DNA of 64,000 nt from Rhyzopertha dominica. Lineage: Eukaryota > Arthropoda > Insecta > Coleoptera > Bostrichidae. Of this stretch, positions 12,801 to 24,785 are shown piece after piece. Below the pieces are notes generated by a model. That model saw nothing but the letters and a program-made list of their open reading frames with translations. It did no database searches and was not told where the DNA came from. Position 1 is the stretch's first letter. Each line of letters starts with the position of its first letter. The position numbers and the translations under genes are program-made. The stretch is taken from assembly GCA_025024175.1 (NCBI GenBank), contig QCXZ01000001.1, positions 34,590,942 to 34,654,941 of the forward strand, in the 5' to 3' direction.

Positions 12801-15800
12801 TTTAATACCGCAGACATTTATTAGGCTAAAAATAACAAACATTTTTTTTTTAATTTGGAGGTACCACAGCGCTCTCTAGCGGTCACTTTACAAACTCGCA
12901 AATATTTTCCAGCAATTTCTCTGGGCCACCTTACTTTAAAAAAATTTTACCTCAAAGCTCTAGGACTTCTGGTTTATGAGATATGACCGGCCACCTCTCT
13001 TATTTGCTCATCCTGTACAGCGCTTGCAGCTGGACTGACGAGAACTTGCGGCTGATGTTCAGATAAGATGCGTACAAGATTAAGTGGGAGACTATTCGAG
13101 TAGAGAGAGATAGAAGTGCGCGCGGCGCTGAGATGTGCGCATTATTTAAGACTATGTGCCATGGGGTTTGCCGACGATGATGTAACTACCTCAGAATCCG
13201 ACTGAATTACGGCTACTGCCTTTTTTCGTTTTGAAAATTACATTTGTTTTGTACGTGACATTGTTCATATAGTATTAATAACGTAGGGGAAACATTTAAG
13301 ATGACAACTCTTCAAGAACTCGGCGAATATGATTTTGATAGAAGACTACAATTTTGCAAAATTATGATGAAAAAGTTGTACTAAATCCAAATACTATGAA
13401 GAACATTTGCTTAACAACGAATGCATGTTCTTTTTAAATAACCATGTGAATAGGCATAATCTGCGCTACCAGTCCAGTAAACGAAGTAAAATGAACGGAA
13501 ATAAATCGTGCAGTTCTGGATTTTTGTATAGGGTATTCTGTATTGTATAGGTTGTTTCAATGAACAACATAGTAAAAGTCTTGACCGCTGAAATGTGAGC
13601 GTTGGGAGGGGAGGGGGTGGAAAGGTACGTTTTTTGCGTTTCTCGTGAATATTTCGAAAACGCGCCCTTTAGCGGAAAATGTGCCGTATACAAAATTAAA
13701 GTAAATTAAATTTCACACCAAAATAAATCCTACACATATTATCCTATCATCAACACCTGGCACGATACAGAGGGTGAAAAGATCGAATATGTAGTAGGTG
13801 TGACAATAATAGCTGGATATGTCGACTTGATTGTTTTGCTTATTGCTTTGGCGCCACCAGGAAAAGACGTATTCTTCTAGAAGCCTGGTAGGAGCGAAGT
13901 GGAGTCAAAACGCTATTCAACAATTAAACGCCAACAACTTTCTTTTGTTAAAACCATCCTCCTTCTCCACTCCTTCAGTGGTGGCGATACTACCTCGTTC
14001 ATTTATAATATGACCAAAAAGGGGTATGGTTAAGTTGTTCAGCAAATTATCCAACCAAATAAAATATATATCGGACATCTTTATAAACCCTCTGCAACAC
14101 CAGAATAGATTGCACGAGCTGGCGAATTGCTATTATTTATAAATTAAAAGTTCTTTAGAATGTTTTTCTTTAATATTAGGTATGGTGCTTGTATTGTAGG
14201 TAGAATAAAAACGTATAGAACATGTAAAATTTAATTTACTTTAATTTTGTATACGGCACATTTTCTGCTGGAGGGCGCAGTTTTCGTGATATTCACGAAA
14301 AACTCGAAAAACGCATCTTTCCACCCCCTTTCCTCCCAATGCTCACACCCTAACAGTCAGGACTTTTAGTATGTTGTTCGGGGAGGTCACCCCTACCACT
14401 ACACAAAAATTCAGAACTACACGATTTATTTCCGCTGAGAGGCCTTTTTTGAACTTCGCTGACTGGATTAAAAATCCAATATTTTTCGAGCAGGTCATAA
14501 GCAGAAACTGAATGTGTGGGCTGGAACATCTGGCAGCGTAATTTTAATTGATGTACTACGTTGAACTCTGGTATGGTGGTATGTGTTTAGAAATGGTTAA
14601 ACATGTAATTCTTCATCTAATCACAAAGCAATTCGAAAATCAAAGTGACATTGAATGAAATTCATATGTTGGACAAATACCATTTGTTTTACCAATACGG
14701 TGGAGTTAATTGCGAAATTGGTTAAACTATAGATCATTGGACTAGTAGGCGTGGAACAGTTGAACGTCCGTCTCTACCACACCATTTGACCGCATCGGAA
14801 TTTTTGCTAATATCTAAAATCCATGACTTAAAAACGCAACCTACAAGCTCAAAATATTTACGACAAATAATTATTCACAAGTGTGGGAGGATTTCACATT
14901 TCACGTGAAATATTTTAAAAGTATGGCAGGAGTTTGAAAACCGTCTGTACTACTGTATGGAAATCTATTGTAAGGTCATGGATTTCTATGCTTTTATTTA
15001 CACTCTTTTGCCATTTCAAATAAATTATATTACTTTTTGCTTTCAAAAACATTAAATAAGAAATACCTTACAATGAAACACGAAATTTTTGGGTAATTTA
15101 CAAGTATTTTTTTATTTTTAAATTCTAGTCTAGACAAATCTGTATTGTATATACATAATACTTATTTATCTACTATTACATTGTTTTAATTTATGGCGAA
15201 TTCCGAATTCTGGAAAAAGTAAAACAAACACTTGCGGTGAACCACGTGGAATGGTTCATCATCCACCAAGAAGTACTTTTCGCCGCGTTGTTCTGCAATT
15301 CTTGGAAAATGAAAAGTGTAACAGAAAGAAAAGGTATGTAGAGAGTGAAGCTAATCAAACTACAATAATAATTGGCCGTATTTGCTCATAATTTAGTTTC
15401 TGCTGCTGTAAAATGTAAGAGAAATATTTTAAGAATATTAAAGCATCATAAATTTGCCATTGGACAAGGAACTGCATAAACATGACTTCCAAAATCACGA
15501 AAGGGGAGAAAAAGAATACTACAAAATCAACTTGTTTCCGTATTATTTACGGTTGAAGCGACCTTCAATAGTTATTGACAAGTTAGTCTGCGTAATATGC
15601 ATAACGATCAATGTCTATATAAATTGAAGATGGCTAAGGCACATTGGACGTTATTTGTTTGATGGTACACTGAAAAAGAATTCGATTTGAGACTACGATT
15701 AACATGATGTAATATCAGTAAAATGGTTTGTTCCATATTGCTCTAAAGGTTTAGATCGTAATAATAACAGGCGTTGGTATCACTACATTTAACGCCTCTT

Positions 15801-17411
15801 GACTTTTTATGGGTATATATTAAAGAACAAGTTTAAAAAGATATTCTAATCTAACTTGTTATGTCTGCAATGTTTCCAAAGAAATGCTTTTAAGATGTGA
15901 CAATTCTTTAGTAAGCCGTTTTCAGAAATGTACTGAGGTTTAAATACATTTTTTGCAAAATTGTTAGTTTTTATGAAGACCATCAATTATTGCAAAAGTA
16001 GGCGTTAAAAAGCAGTAGCTCCTTCACGACAAATATATTTTTTCTTCAAAGCTTTGTTTACCCAATATTTCTTATGCTCAAGTTAAATGCTAAACGCATA
16101 CAATTTTCCTTTGATAGTTGCCTACAAAAATTCTTGGAATAGAAGAAAAATTGATACAAAAATTGACTTTTCATTGTAGATAGTCCTTCAGGCAAAAGGC
16201 GTTAGACTTTTAATTGCAAGATAATGTGGGTCTACTTAGGTAAAATTTTTGATTTGGATCCTGCCCATTTTCACGCAGTGCGGCCGTCCACAAAGAGACT
16301 AACATGAATTTTTGGTAAAAGCAGCATATTGAAACTTCTTGTAAATTTTCCATTAGAGATGAAAAAGTTTTATATAAACATAACATTCAAGGATTTATAA
16401 TAATACTTGTCCTGGGATTATCATTCGTGCTACAATTATCTGTCATGAAATTCGATCTTTATATATCACTAGAACTTAAACATGTATCAACATTTTTTAT
16501 AACCGTAATCCTCCTTGTTGAAATATTGTATAATCTTTCTTGAGTATTCGATATGAAAGTCAAAAGTACATATTTAGTATCGCAATCCATACCTATCTTT
16601 ATATTTCGGCGTTTTAAACCATATATATGTTTGTATTTAAAGGCGTAGCTTAAATAGAAAAGTAGATGGCATACCAAGCCCTTGGTATATAAACAAAACC
16701 AGTTCTATGCCATGCTGTCTGCATTAGACCTAAATTACACTGACGAGTCATAATAATAGCGAAACAGATCTGTCTGTAGCTGGTACGATATGCATTTTAA
16801 AGACCTAATTTTTCCATATATCTTTTATTAGCGTGATGCGCTCCCAAATGAGGTGTACTACTAAAGTTTCCATTGAGGTTCAACAGCACAAAGACACGTC
16901 TACTAGACAGCTGGATTTATCGAGTATTTATCTACTGAATGCATGATTCTAGGTACCTCAATGGTTGAAAGACCAATACACAGAACCAGAAACTAGTCCT
17001 TTAAGTGAAAAGTCTGTTAAATCAGACATTCAAATAGAAGATATCGATCCCGATTGGGCCGACAGGGGAGCTGGTGACGGCAATTCCAACCAACCCGATT
17101 CGGACTTTGGTACGATTGTAATGTTGTACAATGCTTTGGTTGTAAAGGTGAAATAATTTTTTTCAGATGAATTTTCGTCCCAAAGCAGTGCAGGTGGTGA
17201 CCATCACAGTGCAGATGAACCGACAATGCAGCCTGTAGCTCAATGTAGAGCGTTATACAATTATACTCCTAATCTACCTGATGAACTAGGTCTGAGGCCT
17301 GGCGACGTCTTATCCGTATACAAGCAACAAGATGATGGCTGGTGGTTAGGCGAGTGTAATGGTTCTGTGGGTATATTTCCTGCTACGTATGTCGAAACCA
17401 TTCATACGTAA
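3820..17411 (+). CDS. nost: Nostrin-like F-BAR/HR1/SH3 protein, 3' eight coding exons
   Basis: Exons are 3820-3898, 3954-4042, 10595-10730, 10796-10960, 11025-11177, 11234-11386, 16953-17109 and 17167-17411 (stop TAA). All junctions are GT-AG and the phases agree, giving about 392 residues. The first two exons and the next encode the end of an F-BAR domain (LEGKKRKAEDAVKKADVEYY, then LEWESAVLRGAS). Exons at 11025 and 11234 give an HR1/REM-like coiled coil. An acidic linker (DIDPDWAD) follows, then a C-terminal SH3 domain with ALYNY, DDGWWLGE and GIFPATYVE. This order matches nostrin, an adaptor linking membrane curvature, actin and endocytosis. The 5' exons, with the F-BAR start, lie left of the window: the first visible exon begins with one base of a split codon. 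Introns of 6.5 kb and 5.6 kb are full of repeats. Family assignment rests on domain order and motif recall. Confidence 0.88.
4085..4145 (+). repeat. Dispersed repeat fragment, related copy at 13018-13190
   Basis: The stretch GAGAACTTGCGGCTGA, a variable TTC-GGTAAAATGC-TACAAGA part and AGTGGGAGA recurs at 13041-13091 with scattered changes. It follows directly on the nostrin exon ending at 4042, so it lies at the very start of that intron. No coding potential is visible. It may be the head of a SINE. Confidence 0.5.
4163..4200 (-). repeat. 3' tail of a LINE (minus strand) with ATT-type microsatellite
   Basis: On the minus strand the sequence reads GAATAAAGACATCATTATTATT, with a polyadenylation-like AATAAA followed by a short ATT/ATC run. 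Two longer LINE relics in this window (ends near 28,625 and 32,655) finish in the same way, so this looks like another truncated 3' end of the same kind. No LINE coding sequence was recognised next to it. Confidence 0.45.
5271..5491. repeat. Near-perfect 98-bp inverted repeat (hairpin)
   Basis: The left arm 5271-5368 and right arm 5394-5491 are reverse complements with two mismatches, separated by a 25-base loop. The pairing starts at TAATAAGATAATATTTTGTC on the left and stops sharply at both outer ends. A transcript across this region would fold into a long stem. It lies in the 6.5-kb nostrin intron, in sense orientation, so it would be present in the pre-mRNA. Confidence 0.85.
7545..10500. 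repeat. Repeat module in direct (7583, 7770) and inverted (10435) copies
   Basis: A module with GGTTTAAA-GGG-AAGT, CATGAATTTTTG and TTTTGTGGTGTT-ACAAAAA occurs at about 7583-7660 and again at 7770-7850. A reverse-complement version (ACACCACAAAATTAACAAAAATTCATGA) is at 10435-10495. Inverted copies about 2.7 kb apart suggest either one large element with inverted ends or separate insertions. Nothing else in 6,000-7,540 or 9,060-10,430 could be assigned to a gene; these parts are plain AT-rich intron. Confidence 0.45.
8760..9050. mobile_element. MITE-like element with CATAGGCGTAGCTA-type inverted ends
   Basis: The left end reads CATATGCGTAGCTAACACAA followed by a run of ten G. The right end reads GGGGGGCTTAGCCCCCC and then TAGCTACGCCTATG. 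The terminal words are inverted copies of each other (CATA-GCGTAGCTA). The inside is AT-rich and non-coding. The size of about 290 bp and the inverted ends fit a miniature inverted-repeat element. Confidence 0.5.
12012..13010. mobile_element. Foldback element, about 1-kb imperfect palindrome
   Basis: The left arm 12012-12455 is the reverse complement of 12527-13010 over its whole length with scattered differences. Matching anchors are TGAGCAAATAAGAGAGGTG (left) with CACCTCTCTTATTTGCTCA (right), and AGGTTTGGCTTGACC (left) with GGTCAAGCCAAACCT (right). The centre is about 70 bp. No protein is encoded; the open frame at 12481-12681 on the minus strand lies mostly inside one arm. It sits in the last long nostrin intron. 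Confidence 0.8.
13018..13190 (+). repeat. Dispersed repeat fragment, longer copy of the 4085 repeat
   Basis: Shares GAGAACTTGCGGCTGA and the following 35 or so bases with 4089-4143, then continues with GGGAGACTATTCGAGTAGAG and a GC-richer stretch (GTGCGCGCGGCGCTGAGATG). It directly adjoins the foldback element at 12012-13010. No open frame or recognisable box A/B promoter was found. Confidence 0.45.
13468..14475. mobile_element. Foldback/MITE-like element with 250-bp inverted arms
   Basis: Sequence at 13470-13715 returns in reverse complement at 14226-14475. Matched pairs include GTATACAAAATTAAAGTAAA against TTTACTTTAATTTTGTATAC, and the GGGAGGGGAGGGGGTGG block against CCACCCCCTTTCCTCCCAA. 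The two arms differ at many sites, so the element is old. The roughly 510-bp centre contains no gene I can support. Confidence 0.75.
14480..15000 (+). pseudogene. Decayed Tc1/mariner transposase copy
   Basis: Fragments of the plus-strand translation in shifting frames line up with the better preserved transposase at 36592-37525. They include KLNVWAGTSG near 14,505, RRGTVERPS near 14,755, KIHDL near 14,820 and a closing WQEFENRLYYC near 14,925. Many stops and frameshifts are present. It lies directly to the right of the 13468-14475 foldback. Confidence 0.55.
15215..15950 (+). pseudogene. Second decayed Tc1/mariner transposase copy
   Basis: Broken frames on the plus strand resemble the same transposase family: NNNRRW near 15,760, a damaged TPLDF block near 15,795 and YIKEQV near 15,815, with stops and small deletions between. 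No terminal inverted repeats were found. It is less certain than the copy at 14,480. The rest of this intron up to 16,952 shows nothing I can identify. Confidence 0.4.
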
Positions 17412-17631
17412 TGTTTTATTTATCATGTTATTACTATGTGAGTTCATATAGGAATGTTTGTGACTGTACTGATTCATACTGGACTTGTTTTTAATATGTA
17501 ATGTTGTTGCAATTTAAAAATTATTTTAATTTGCATGTATGCCAAAAAGTAAGATGTTTAAATGTGAATACCTACTTTTCTATTTGTTAATACATATGCC
17601 TCTTTTTTAATATTGTAACTTCTTCGTTTAC

Positions 17632-17637
17632 AATAAA
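17632..17637 (+). promoter_or_regulatory. nost: Candidate polyadenylation signal of the nostrin-like gene
   Basis: An AATAAA hexamer lies about 220 bp after the nostrin stop codon at 17411, in an AT-rich stretch that fits a 3' UTR. It is the first AATAAA hexamer after the stop. Confidence 0.5.
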
Positions 17638-17900
17638 TAATTTTCAGTAATGAATAATGTGTACATATACGTATATTATCATTATAATGAACATAGATTA
17701 TAATTTAATGGGTTTTCAGGCATGAAATGAATTCAGACTATAATTAACTTTCACTATTATCATTATATATATAATCTTATGAAAATCATTAATACATTTC
17801 ACAGTTCTATTAATTTTATGCGACTACGGTCAACTTTTATAAAAGCATTGAAAGAAAAAAATTTTTTTATTCGTCTATAAGAGATCTTGCATTTGCGCTT

Positions 17901-19250
17901 TATCCAGAATAGATACACACATGTATGTATTTATTCTGGATAGAGTATTGAAGAAAACCGCAGAAAAACTCCAATCACATCTCGATTGTCTTAAGCCAAT
18001 CTTCAACACCTTCATCAACACGATGGATAGACGCAAAACCAACAGGCCATGTTGCATGGGGGCATTTGTTGACCATATGTTCAATTGTTTGAAGGGGGTC
18101 TCCACATTCACAAGAAGGGTTGATAGATAAATCGTATCTATTAAGAAAAAAGTTTGATTTCCCATGACCAGTGCGAAGGCGATTTAGATTGACCCAAGAC
18201 TTTCTTGGGAGGTCAGTTTCAGCTACCTTTTTGATTGAATATATCATGTTTCTTAAGTTGCCAAGCAGAATACCATCCATCTTCAATGGTATAAGGAGCA
18301 CGAAGGAAATCTTCTGTCCACAGAGGTTTTCTGGAAGTTAGCCGAGTTGTAGGTAGCTCTTGCAGATCTCGTGAAATCAGAAACTCATTGGGAGCTGATT
18401 GATATTTTTGCGAAGCTTTATATGTAGCAAACTGTCTGCGAATCTGCAGAGGGGCAATGTTTGAAAGAATCGGAAACCAAGGTAATGGAGTTGACGTAAT
18501 TGTTCCAGTGATTATTGCAGTATTCAGTTGAGTGTCAATTTTTCCTGGGTGATGACTATTTTTGCAAACAGGACAGCCGTACTCAGCAGTGCTATAAAGC
18601 ATGGCAGTTGCAGAAGTATGGAGTACACTTGTNTCTTCACCCCAACTTATACCAGCAAGCTTAAGCAGGATGTCATTTCTGGTCCGTCATTTTTTACTGA
18701 TGTTCTCTAAATGTTTCTTGTATGTTAGAAACATATCTAGAGTCACTCCAAGGTATTTTGGCGAGAAGTTATGTTTAAGAATTATGTTATTTGACACAAC
18801 TTGAAGTTGTTTTGTCTTTTGATGATTGTTGAGATGAAAACAAGTTACTTCTCTCTTCCTCGGATTAGGGCACAAGCGCCAGGCTTTAAAATAGCAATTC
18901 ATAATCTCGATGTCTCTTGAAAGGTTTTCTACAAAGGACAGAAAAGCCTTTACTTTGCAAAGTCAATGCCATGTCGTTTGCATACACAAATTTTCTCGAT
19001 TAAGTTACTGGAAGGTCATTTATGTAAAGGTTGAAAAGAATAGGCTACAGAACCGATTCTTGTGGAAGACCATTATTCAAAATCCTGAATTTGCTACTTT
19101 TCTCTCCCAGAAACCCTCTGAATTGACGTTGGGACAACATTCGTTCAATAAGCTTCACAATCTTTCCATATTATCATTATCAGGCGAGTATGAAGGAACA
19201 AGTTTTTTTTTTTGTAGGCATCAAATCAAGAAACACGTGTAAGTATACTT
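17901..19250 (-). pseudogene. Decayed LINE reverse transcriptase relic (minus strand)
   Basis: Reading leftwards on the minus strand gives the C-terminal half of a non-LTR retrotransposon ORF2. It starts with a damaged reverse transcriptase palm region around 18,950-19,200, then RPNPRKREVTCFHLN and SPKYLGVTLD at 18,720-18,880. Next come LYSTAEYGCPVCKNSHH at 18,545-18,600, and finally LNRLRTGHGKSNFFLNRY and CECGDPLQTIEHMVNKCP near 18,055-18,190. The last block is the CCHC-like motif seen at the end of many jockey/CR1-type ORF2 proteins. Several frame changes and stops break it. A short inverted repeat (TATCCAGAATA / TATTCTGGATA) lies at its 3' edge, 17,907-17,942. Confidence 0.75.
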
Positions 19251-21526
19251 AAAAATTCTGCATATAGGTAGTTACTGCTACTGCTTGTGTAAGGTATAAA
19301 ATTTTGCATTTTGAATTAAGATTTATTGCACTTGTAAAGATATAAGAACGTGTGATGTCGATATTAATCTGTAACTATAAAACTATTTGCTCTTATGGTC
19401 GTTTAGAGGATAATTGAACAGTGTGGCTACAAGTACAGTACATAGATACATAATAAAATAAGTAACTTAAGCGGAAAGCTTATATCTATATTTGCCGAGT
19501 GCAGAAATATTTTTTTCTAAACTATTTCATTTGTTTTGTGTTCCATAAAAAATAAATTAGTTTCGGTAAAGATTACCTACTATTTTCAGTGTGATATACA
19601 AAATCGAATTGATTAATAACGACCGATATTTTAATGAATCGATTCATATAGTTTTTATTTTGACCATCTGCAATACGCACATCAAATTCGAGATCAAGAA
19701 TGGCCCATCGAGATAGAGATCAAAAACTGATTTTTACGTTTTTTCGAGACCGAGATCGAGAATGTCAAAATCTCATTTCATCATGTCGCGTCGCCCGCGA
19801 CATTACTATAGAAACTTACCTATTTATAAGTACGTAACTTGAAAGCTTTAGATCCGTGTTTGGTAAGTTGGTTTTTCTAAGCACTCCTTAGAGCAAATAT
19901 TTTCAAAGGAAATGTGAGAATGTCTATTATTATAATATAAACATATCTACTTATATTTCTATTAACAAACTACGGTTCCTGTGTATTTGAATTATAGACG
20001 ATAAACTTGAACGAGCACTGGGAAAGAGAGCGCTAACAATTCTCTGAATAAACAGCTTAATTTGTATGCATTTTTTTAATCCAGCATAAGCCTATAAGGG
20101 AGCGGTGGTGTATAACCACCGAATAAATAATTCAAAACCGTAAACAAAAATACTAAGCAAACTTAGACGCGCTTGCGGCAAATAAATCCGCATAGCTTAT
20201 CTTTCCAAACAATTGATTCGTCCTGGTGGTGGCGTGTGATGTTTGTGAGGTTAACGTTGGTTAGAAATCATGTTTGACACATGTAAGTGGGGTCTCTCTT
20301 GTACCGCACGTGTCTTCAGCACGTGGCCCGCACGAGGCATACCAATCACAGAGCAGAGACACTTTCATCATTTATAAGTACGGGGTACCAAACGACAAAT
20401 GCAACATATATAATAATAGGTAGAATTTTTTTGCATTTGAAACGAGTACTTATTATGTGAGAATATCTCAAGACCTGTTATACTAAGCAAAGTGAGTAAC
20501 ATAACTTTTTTATAAAGTAACGCGTCTTATTTATAATGATATTACTGTTGTTGAAAAACCTTAATTAAATAGCCTGAAAACAAGTTTGAGTGTGCTTTGC
20601 TTCACGTTTTTTATTAGATAACTCTGAAGATTGTTTTGGCCTAACGGTCATTTTTAAAAAACATCAAAACTATATGCTGAGCTCAGATTTGCAAAGTTTC
20701 GCCCGCGTCCCTTATATTTCCAGGGGTTTTAAAAATTAGTTGTAAGAATCTCTGGTCTGGGCTTGATGGTCGACTTCATAATTTCGGTAGGTAATATCAA
20801 AAACGTATTGGATATAGGAATTTCTTTTTGGGTAATTTCCACGTTTTTTCTTCTGATGCGCTTTTTTCAACTTTTGAATGTTCCAAAAAGATTTATTTTA
20901 CTTTTTTTTTCTCAATGTAAGAGTTTGATGTTGTTTTGATCTAAACAATCATTATTTTTAATGCTATGGTGGCAAAACTTATACCTTTATTTATTTCAGT
21001 CTATACTTGCAATTTGTTTTAATGACTTTACCTGATTGTCCTATGTATGATTGTTTATTATACTTGTATATATCTATCACTTTTATTCCGAATCTATTGA
21101 ACTCTTGATTTAATTTACTGCAACGAAAATGTATTCTTTTTTATTTGGGTTAGCATTGTACAACATTATTTTTATTTTAGCTTTGTATTGTTGTTTTAGA
21201 TATTCGGTCTACAATTTTTGTGTTTTATCCATTGTTGAAAGCTAGCTTTTTAATGCTTGCTATAATTATTTTTCAAATTTTTAATTTTTAGTTTGTACAT
21301 GCATTTACCAGTAAATTTAAACTATATAATACAAAATGTCTAATTTGTAATGTTCGAATAATTGTAAAGATTAGTTACAATCAAAACAACCATGACGGTG
21401 TGCTAGACTGGGATAAAGTAGATTATTGGTAGATTGTAAAACATTACAAAGGTTACACCGTTTGTAGCTAACAATTGTCAGTTCATTTTACAATAAACAG
21501 TATTAGTGCGAAAGGACTACACAAAA

Positions 21527-21800
21527 ATGGATATCTACATCGAAGCATTTTCAGATAACACAAACATAGTAGGTATGAAAAATAACAACTAGGTATGTTT
21601 TAAAATATTATATTCAGCTTTGTAAAACAAAACCTTGGCCGATTTCCTCTTATAATAAAAGCGTTAATAATGGAAGTTCTATCTCTAAAACTAGATAGTA
21701 TAAAAGATGGAGAAATTCAGTGGTATAGCGCGATAGGNATGAAGGTACTATTTATTTTTTTAACGTTAACCATAAATTTATGTAATTCAGTATAAAAATT
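21527..21800 (+). other. Possible exon pair of an unidentified gene or gene fragment
   Basis: An ATG at 21527 opens 15 codons that end at a good donor (AG|GTATGA at 21572/21573). A second open stretch, 21621-21792, follows a candidate acceptor and encodes a hydrophobic, membrane-like sequence with a stop near 21,792. A possible donor lies after ATGAAG at about 21,744. The phases of the two pieces do not match across the simplest splice, so either one is not coding or the fragment is dead. I do not recognise the family. Confidence 0.2.
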
Positions 21801-22377
21801 CTTAGAAGAGATAACTGTCTTCATAGAGATTTGCGTATTAACATAGAAGTCAACCGAGTTCAGGTTTGGGGTATCATTTTTTAAAATAATTTATATGTGC
21901 AAAAAGAAACGTGAATGCCACTATTTTACAAAATAATGTGCGGCTCTTTTGTTTGACTGCTACGGAATTGCTGTGCGATTATACTCGTACATATAGTCAT
22001 TAGTTGTATCATCTGCAGTATATCTTCTAATGATTATATTGTCTCCCATAAGAGCCGGATTAGCCGGGAAGCTGCTGCTATTCGTCACGAATTCACAGAA
22101 TTGTTGAACATTATGCAAAGATGTTTCAATCAATTTATCAATATCAAATGTTAGCTATTATAGGCTATTACTTACCTCCTGTAAGCTTTAAAACTCATCG
22201 ATTTTAAATGGCATCATGTGCAGTATTCAGTATTGTTCCTTGCAAAAAATTAAGGCAAAGAAAACAGCTACAAAGGGTTTGTTAAAAAAACTATGTATAA
22301 AAATGAAATTATTAGATCAATCATTGTGAAAATTAACAAGGTTCTATTCTGATAGTTGCGAACCGATTACAATATAT

Positions 22378-22825
22378 TCGGAGAAACCCTGTCACTGATT
22401 TAAAAATTGACAAAAAATCCTATTCTGGCGATTTGATCACTGCAGCAATATTTGTCAAAGAAGCTCCAAAAAATTTTTGAAACAAACAGTTCAATTAAGT
22501 TTTTAAAGTAAATAAAGTGATCAGCTAGGAAGCAAGACGTCATAGAAATAACATTCCAACCTGATATAGTCTAAACCGATTAGAAATGCCACACAGACTC
22601 GAGTGTAGGTGGTTTGGATCAGTTTAGATTTTATTATATTGTAGTGTTGTTTCTATGACGTATCGCTACCCTGGTCCTTGCTGTTTAATTACTTAAAAAA
22701 TTGTTTGAACTGCATGTATCAAACATTTTTCTTGGAACTTTTTCGACAAAGGTTGCAAAAGTAATAGAAACATCAGAATAGCAACTATTGTCAGTGTTTA
22801 ATCAATAACAGCATTTCTCCGAAAA
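22378..22825. repeat. Imperfect palindrome of about 450 bp
   Basis: The left end (TATTCGGAGAAA, then TTGACAAAAAATCCTATTCTG) is mirrored by the right end (CAGAATAGCAACTATTGTCA, then TTTCTCCGAAAAAAG), and the inner parts also pair (CTTTGTCGAA-type words, CAAGGACC against GGAAGCAAG). The centre is near 22,600. It has the shape of a foldback or MITE insertion and no coding capacity. Confidence 0.6.
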
Positions 22826-24785
22826 AAGTATTGGTTTACTTCACCTAAAATTAAAGGAGGCCAGCTATTGTTTTACAACAAATAGTTATAAGAAAAAATA
22901 AACCAAAAAGGTCATTCTTCTTGCTATGATCCATTGTCGGAAGATAAATGCCGAATCGGCTCCCATACATAGCATGCTTATTATGTTTTGATGGTTATAC
23001 TTGTGTAATTTAACTGTTCAACTGCATTAGTAAGAAAAATAAGTAATTTTGATACTCAACAGGTATACGATGTCATTAAATTTTAGCAACTTTGCTTCTC
23101 AACACTATGACTGGTTTACTAATATATTATCAGCTAATACATATAATGTATGTATTGGGTACTTACTTTTTCCATTAGATCACGTATGCAGAGATATGAA
23201 ATAGATGCAATACATATAGGTACGATTGTTCAGTTCACTAACCTAAGGATTCAATAAAAACACAAATTCGTAAGGCCGGTACCATTATCTTAACTAAATC
23301 TTTATATTAAAAGCCGATATTAGCTAATATTAAACTCTGTAACCATACATCTCCGTCCAGTAAGGCAGACGGTTCAGATTTAAATGACGGGATTTTGATA
23401 TTAGTTTAATACGGAGAATAGGAACCAGTCACTGTTGCATAAACTATTTTTTGTATTACACTTTGTACATATACTCTCACTTTGCCACTGCATATACAAA
23501 CGATGTCCTAATCTCTCACCTATAAATAAAAATACGTCGGGAAATCGCCAAATCGCCAGCAAACGATTGCTACTGTGCAGTGCTGATAGACTGCCACTCA
23601 AACCAATCATATAGCTAGCAAAGTTACCACAGCAGTGTATTTTTTTAAATTTCATACACAATAACCTACCAAACTAATTAATTTAGCAACCAAAAATGCA
23701 TAAATGCTAAACATGTCAAATCCTCTAGCTATTTATTTTAATACAGGCGATCCTGGAAACGAATTTATAGATAAGTATGTTGGCAAACACAAACGTAACA
23801 AAACATAATAATAGCATTTCAACAGTTCCCATGATACGAATTGCAGGGTTATTGGATATACGACAAAGCGACCCCACTTTAAACTAGGGCTATAATATTT
23901 TTTGGACGGCACCGCCTTAACCACCGTCACAAAGCATTCAACATATTGCCGGTGCTTAACCGGAGTGTGGCTTATCAATTAGGGGCAGTTAAGTTTCCGG
24001 TTGGGGTGGATGCGGAAGTACGAGGTGCATCCNAATGAAAAAGTGCTTCCTGCACTTTGCATATTTGTTAAATGTGAGGATGCATTTATTGGAACGTTAA
24101 ATTTTACAGATTACGTATAAAACTAACTAGATTAAAATTACATTGATTTGCCTAGAAGAAGATACAAATGCGAATTTTGTTTAAAATAAAATAAATTACG
24201 AATCTAAAGGGTCACAAAATATTTTCTGTTTGTAAATTTACACTTACTAAGTGTAAATATAAATTTACAGATAGTAAGTTTAAATTTAGAAATAGCAAGT
24301 GTAAATATTACATTTACTTTCTGTAATTTTCTTGCACGAAGGATGCATTAGTGTGATAGGTGCATTTAATATTATTTCTATCTGGGAAAGATAAAGTCAA
24401 ATTGATTTGTAACATATGTTGTCACATCCTTAATCTAGAGCAATAAGTATGACATCTACTAGAGACAGTCATACATTAAACGTATGAAGTAAGTACAGTC
24501 GGTTGCAAAATTCATGAAACGATAACTAGTTTTAAATCATAAGATAATTATAGCATTAGTTATGGGAATAATCTACAGTAATGAACTTTTACATAAGTGC
24601 TATCTAGTATATAAAAATTAAACAGTATTTGATGAGTCTATAATAATGTTTTAGTCCTATGCTCAAAAGAAGACATTGCATTAATTTGCAACCGATAGTA
24701 CATACCTACGTCTTAACTTAGTATCAGTGAAACAGATAAAATATATACAAATCTGTTAGTAACCTTATCATAATCATTAATTAAA

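Larger units (their letters stand above)
19251..24780. other. Long stretch without a recognisable gene
   Basis: AT-rich sequence between two repeat-dense blocks. I see a palindrome at 22378-22825 and a weak exon-like region at 21527-21800, both listed separately. At 24,230-24,320 a short word (TAAATTTACA / TGTAAATTTA and AGTGTAAATAT) repeats several times. No promoter, RNA gene or coding exon could be supported elsewhere. Confidence 0.5.
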
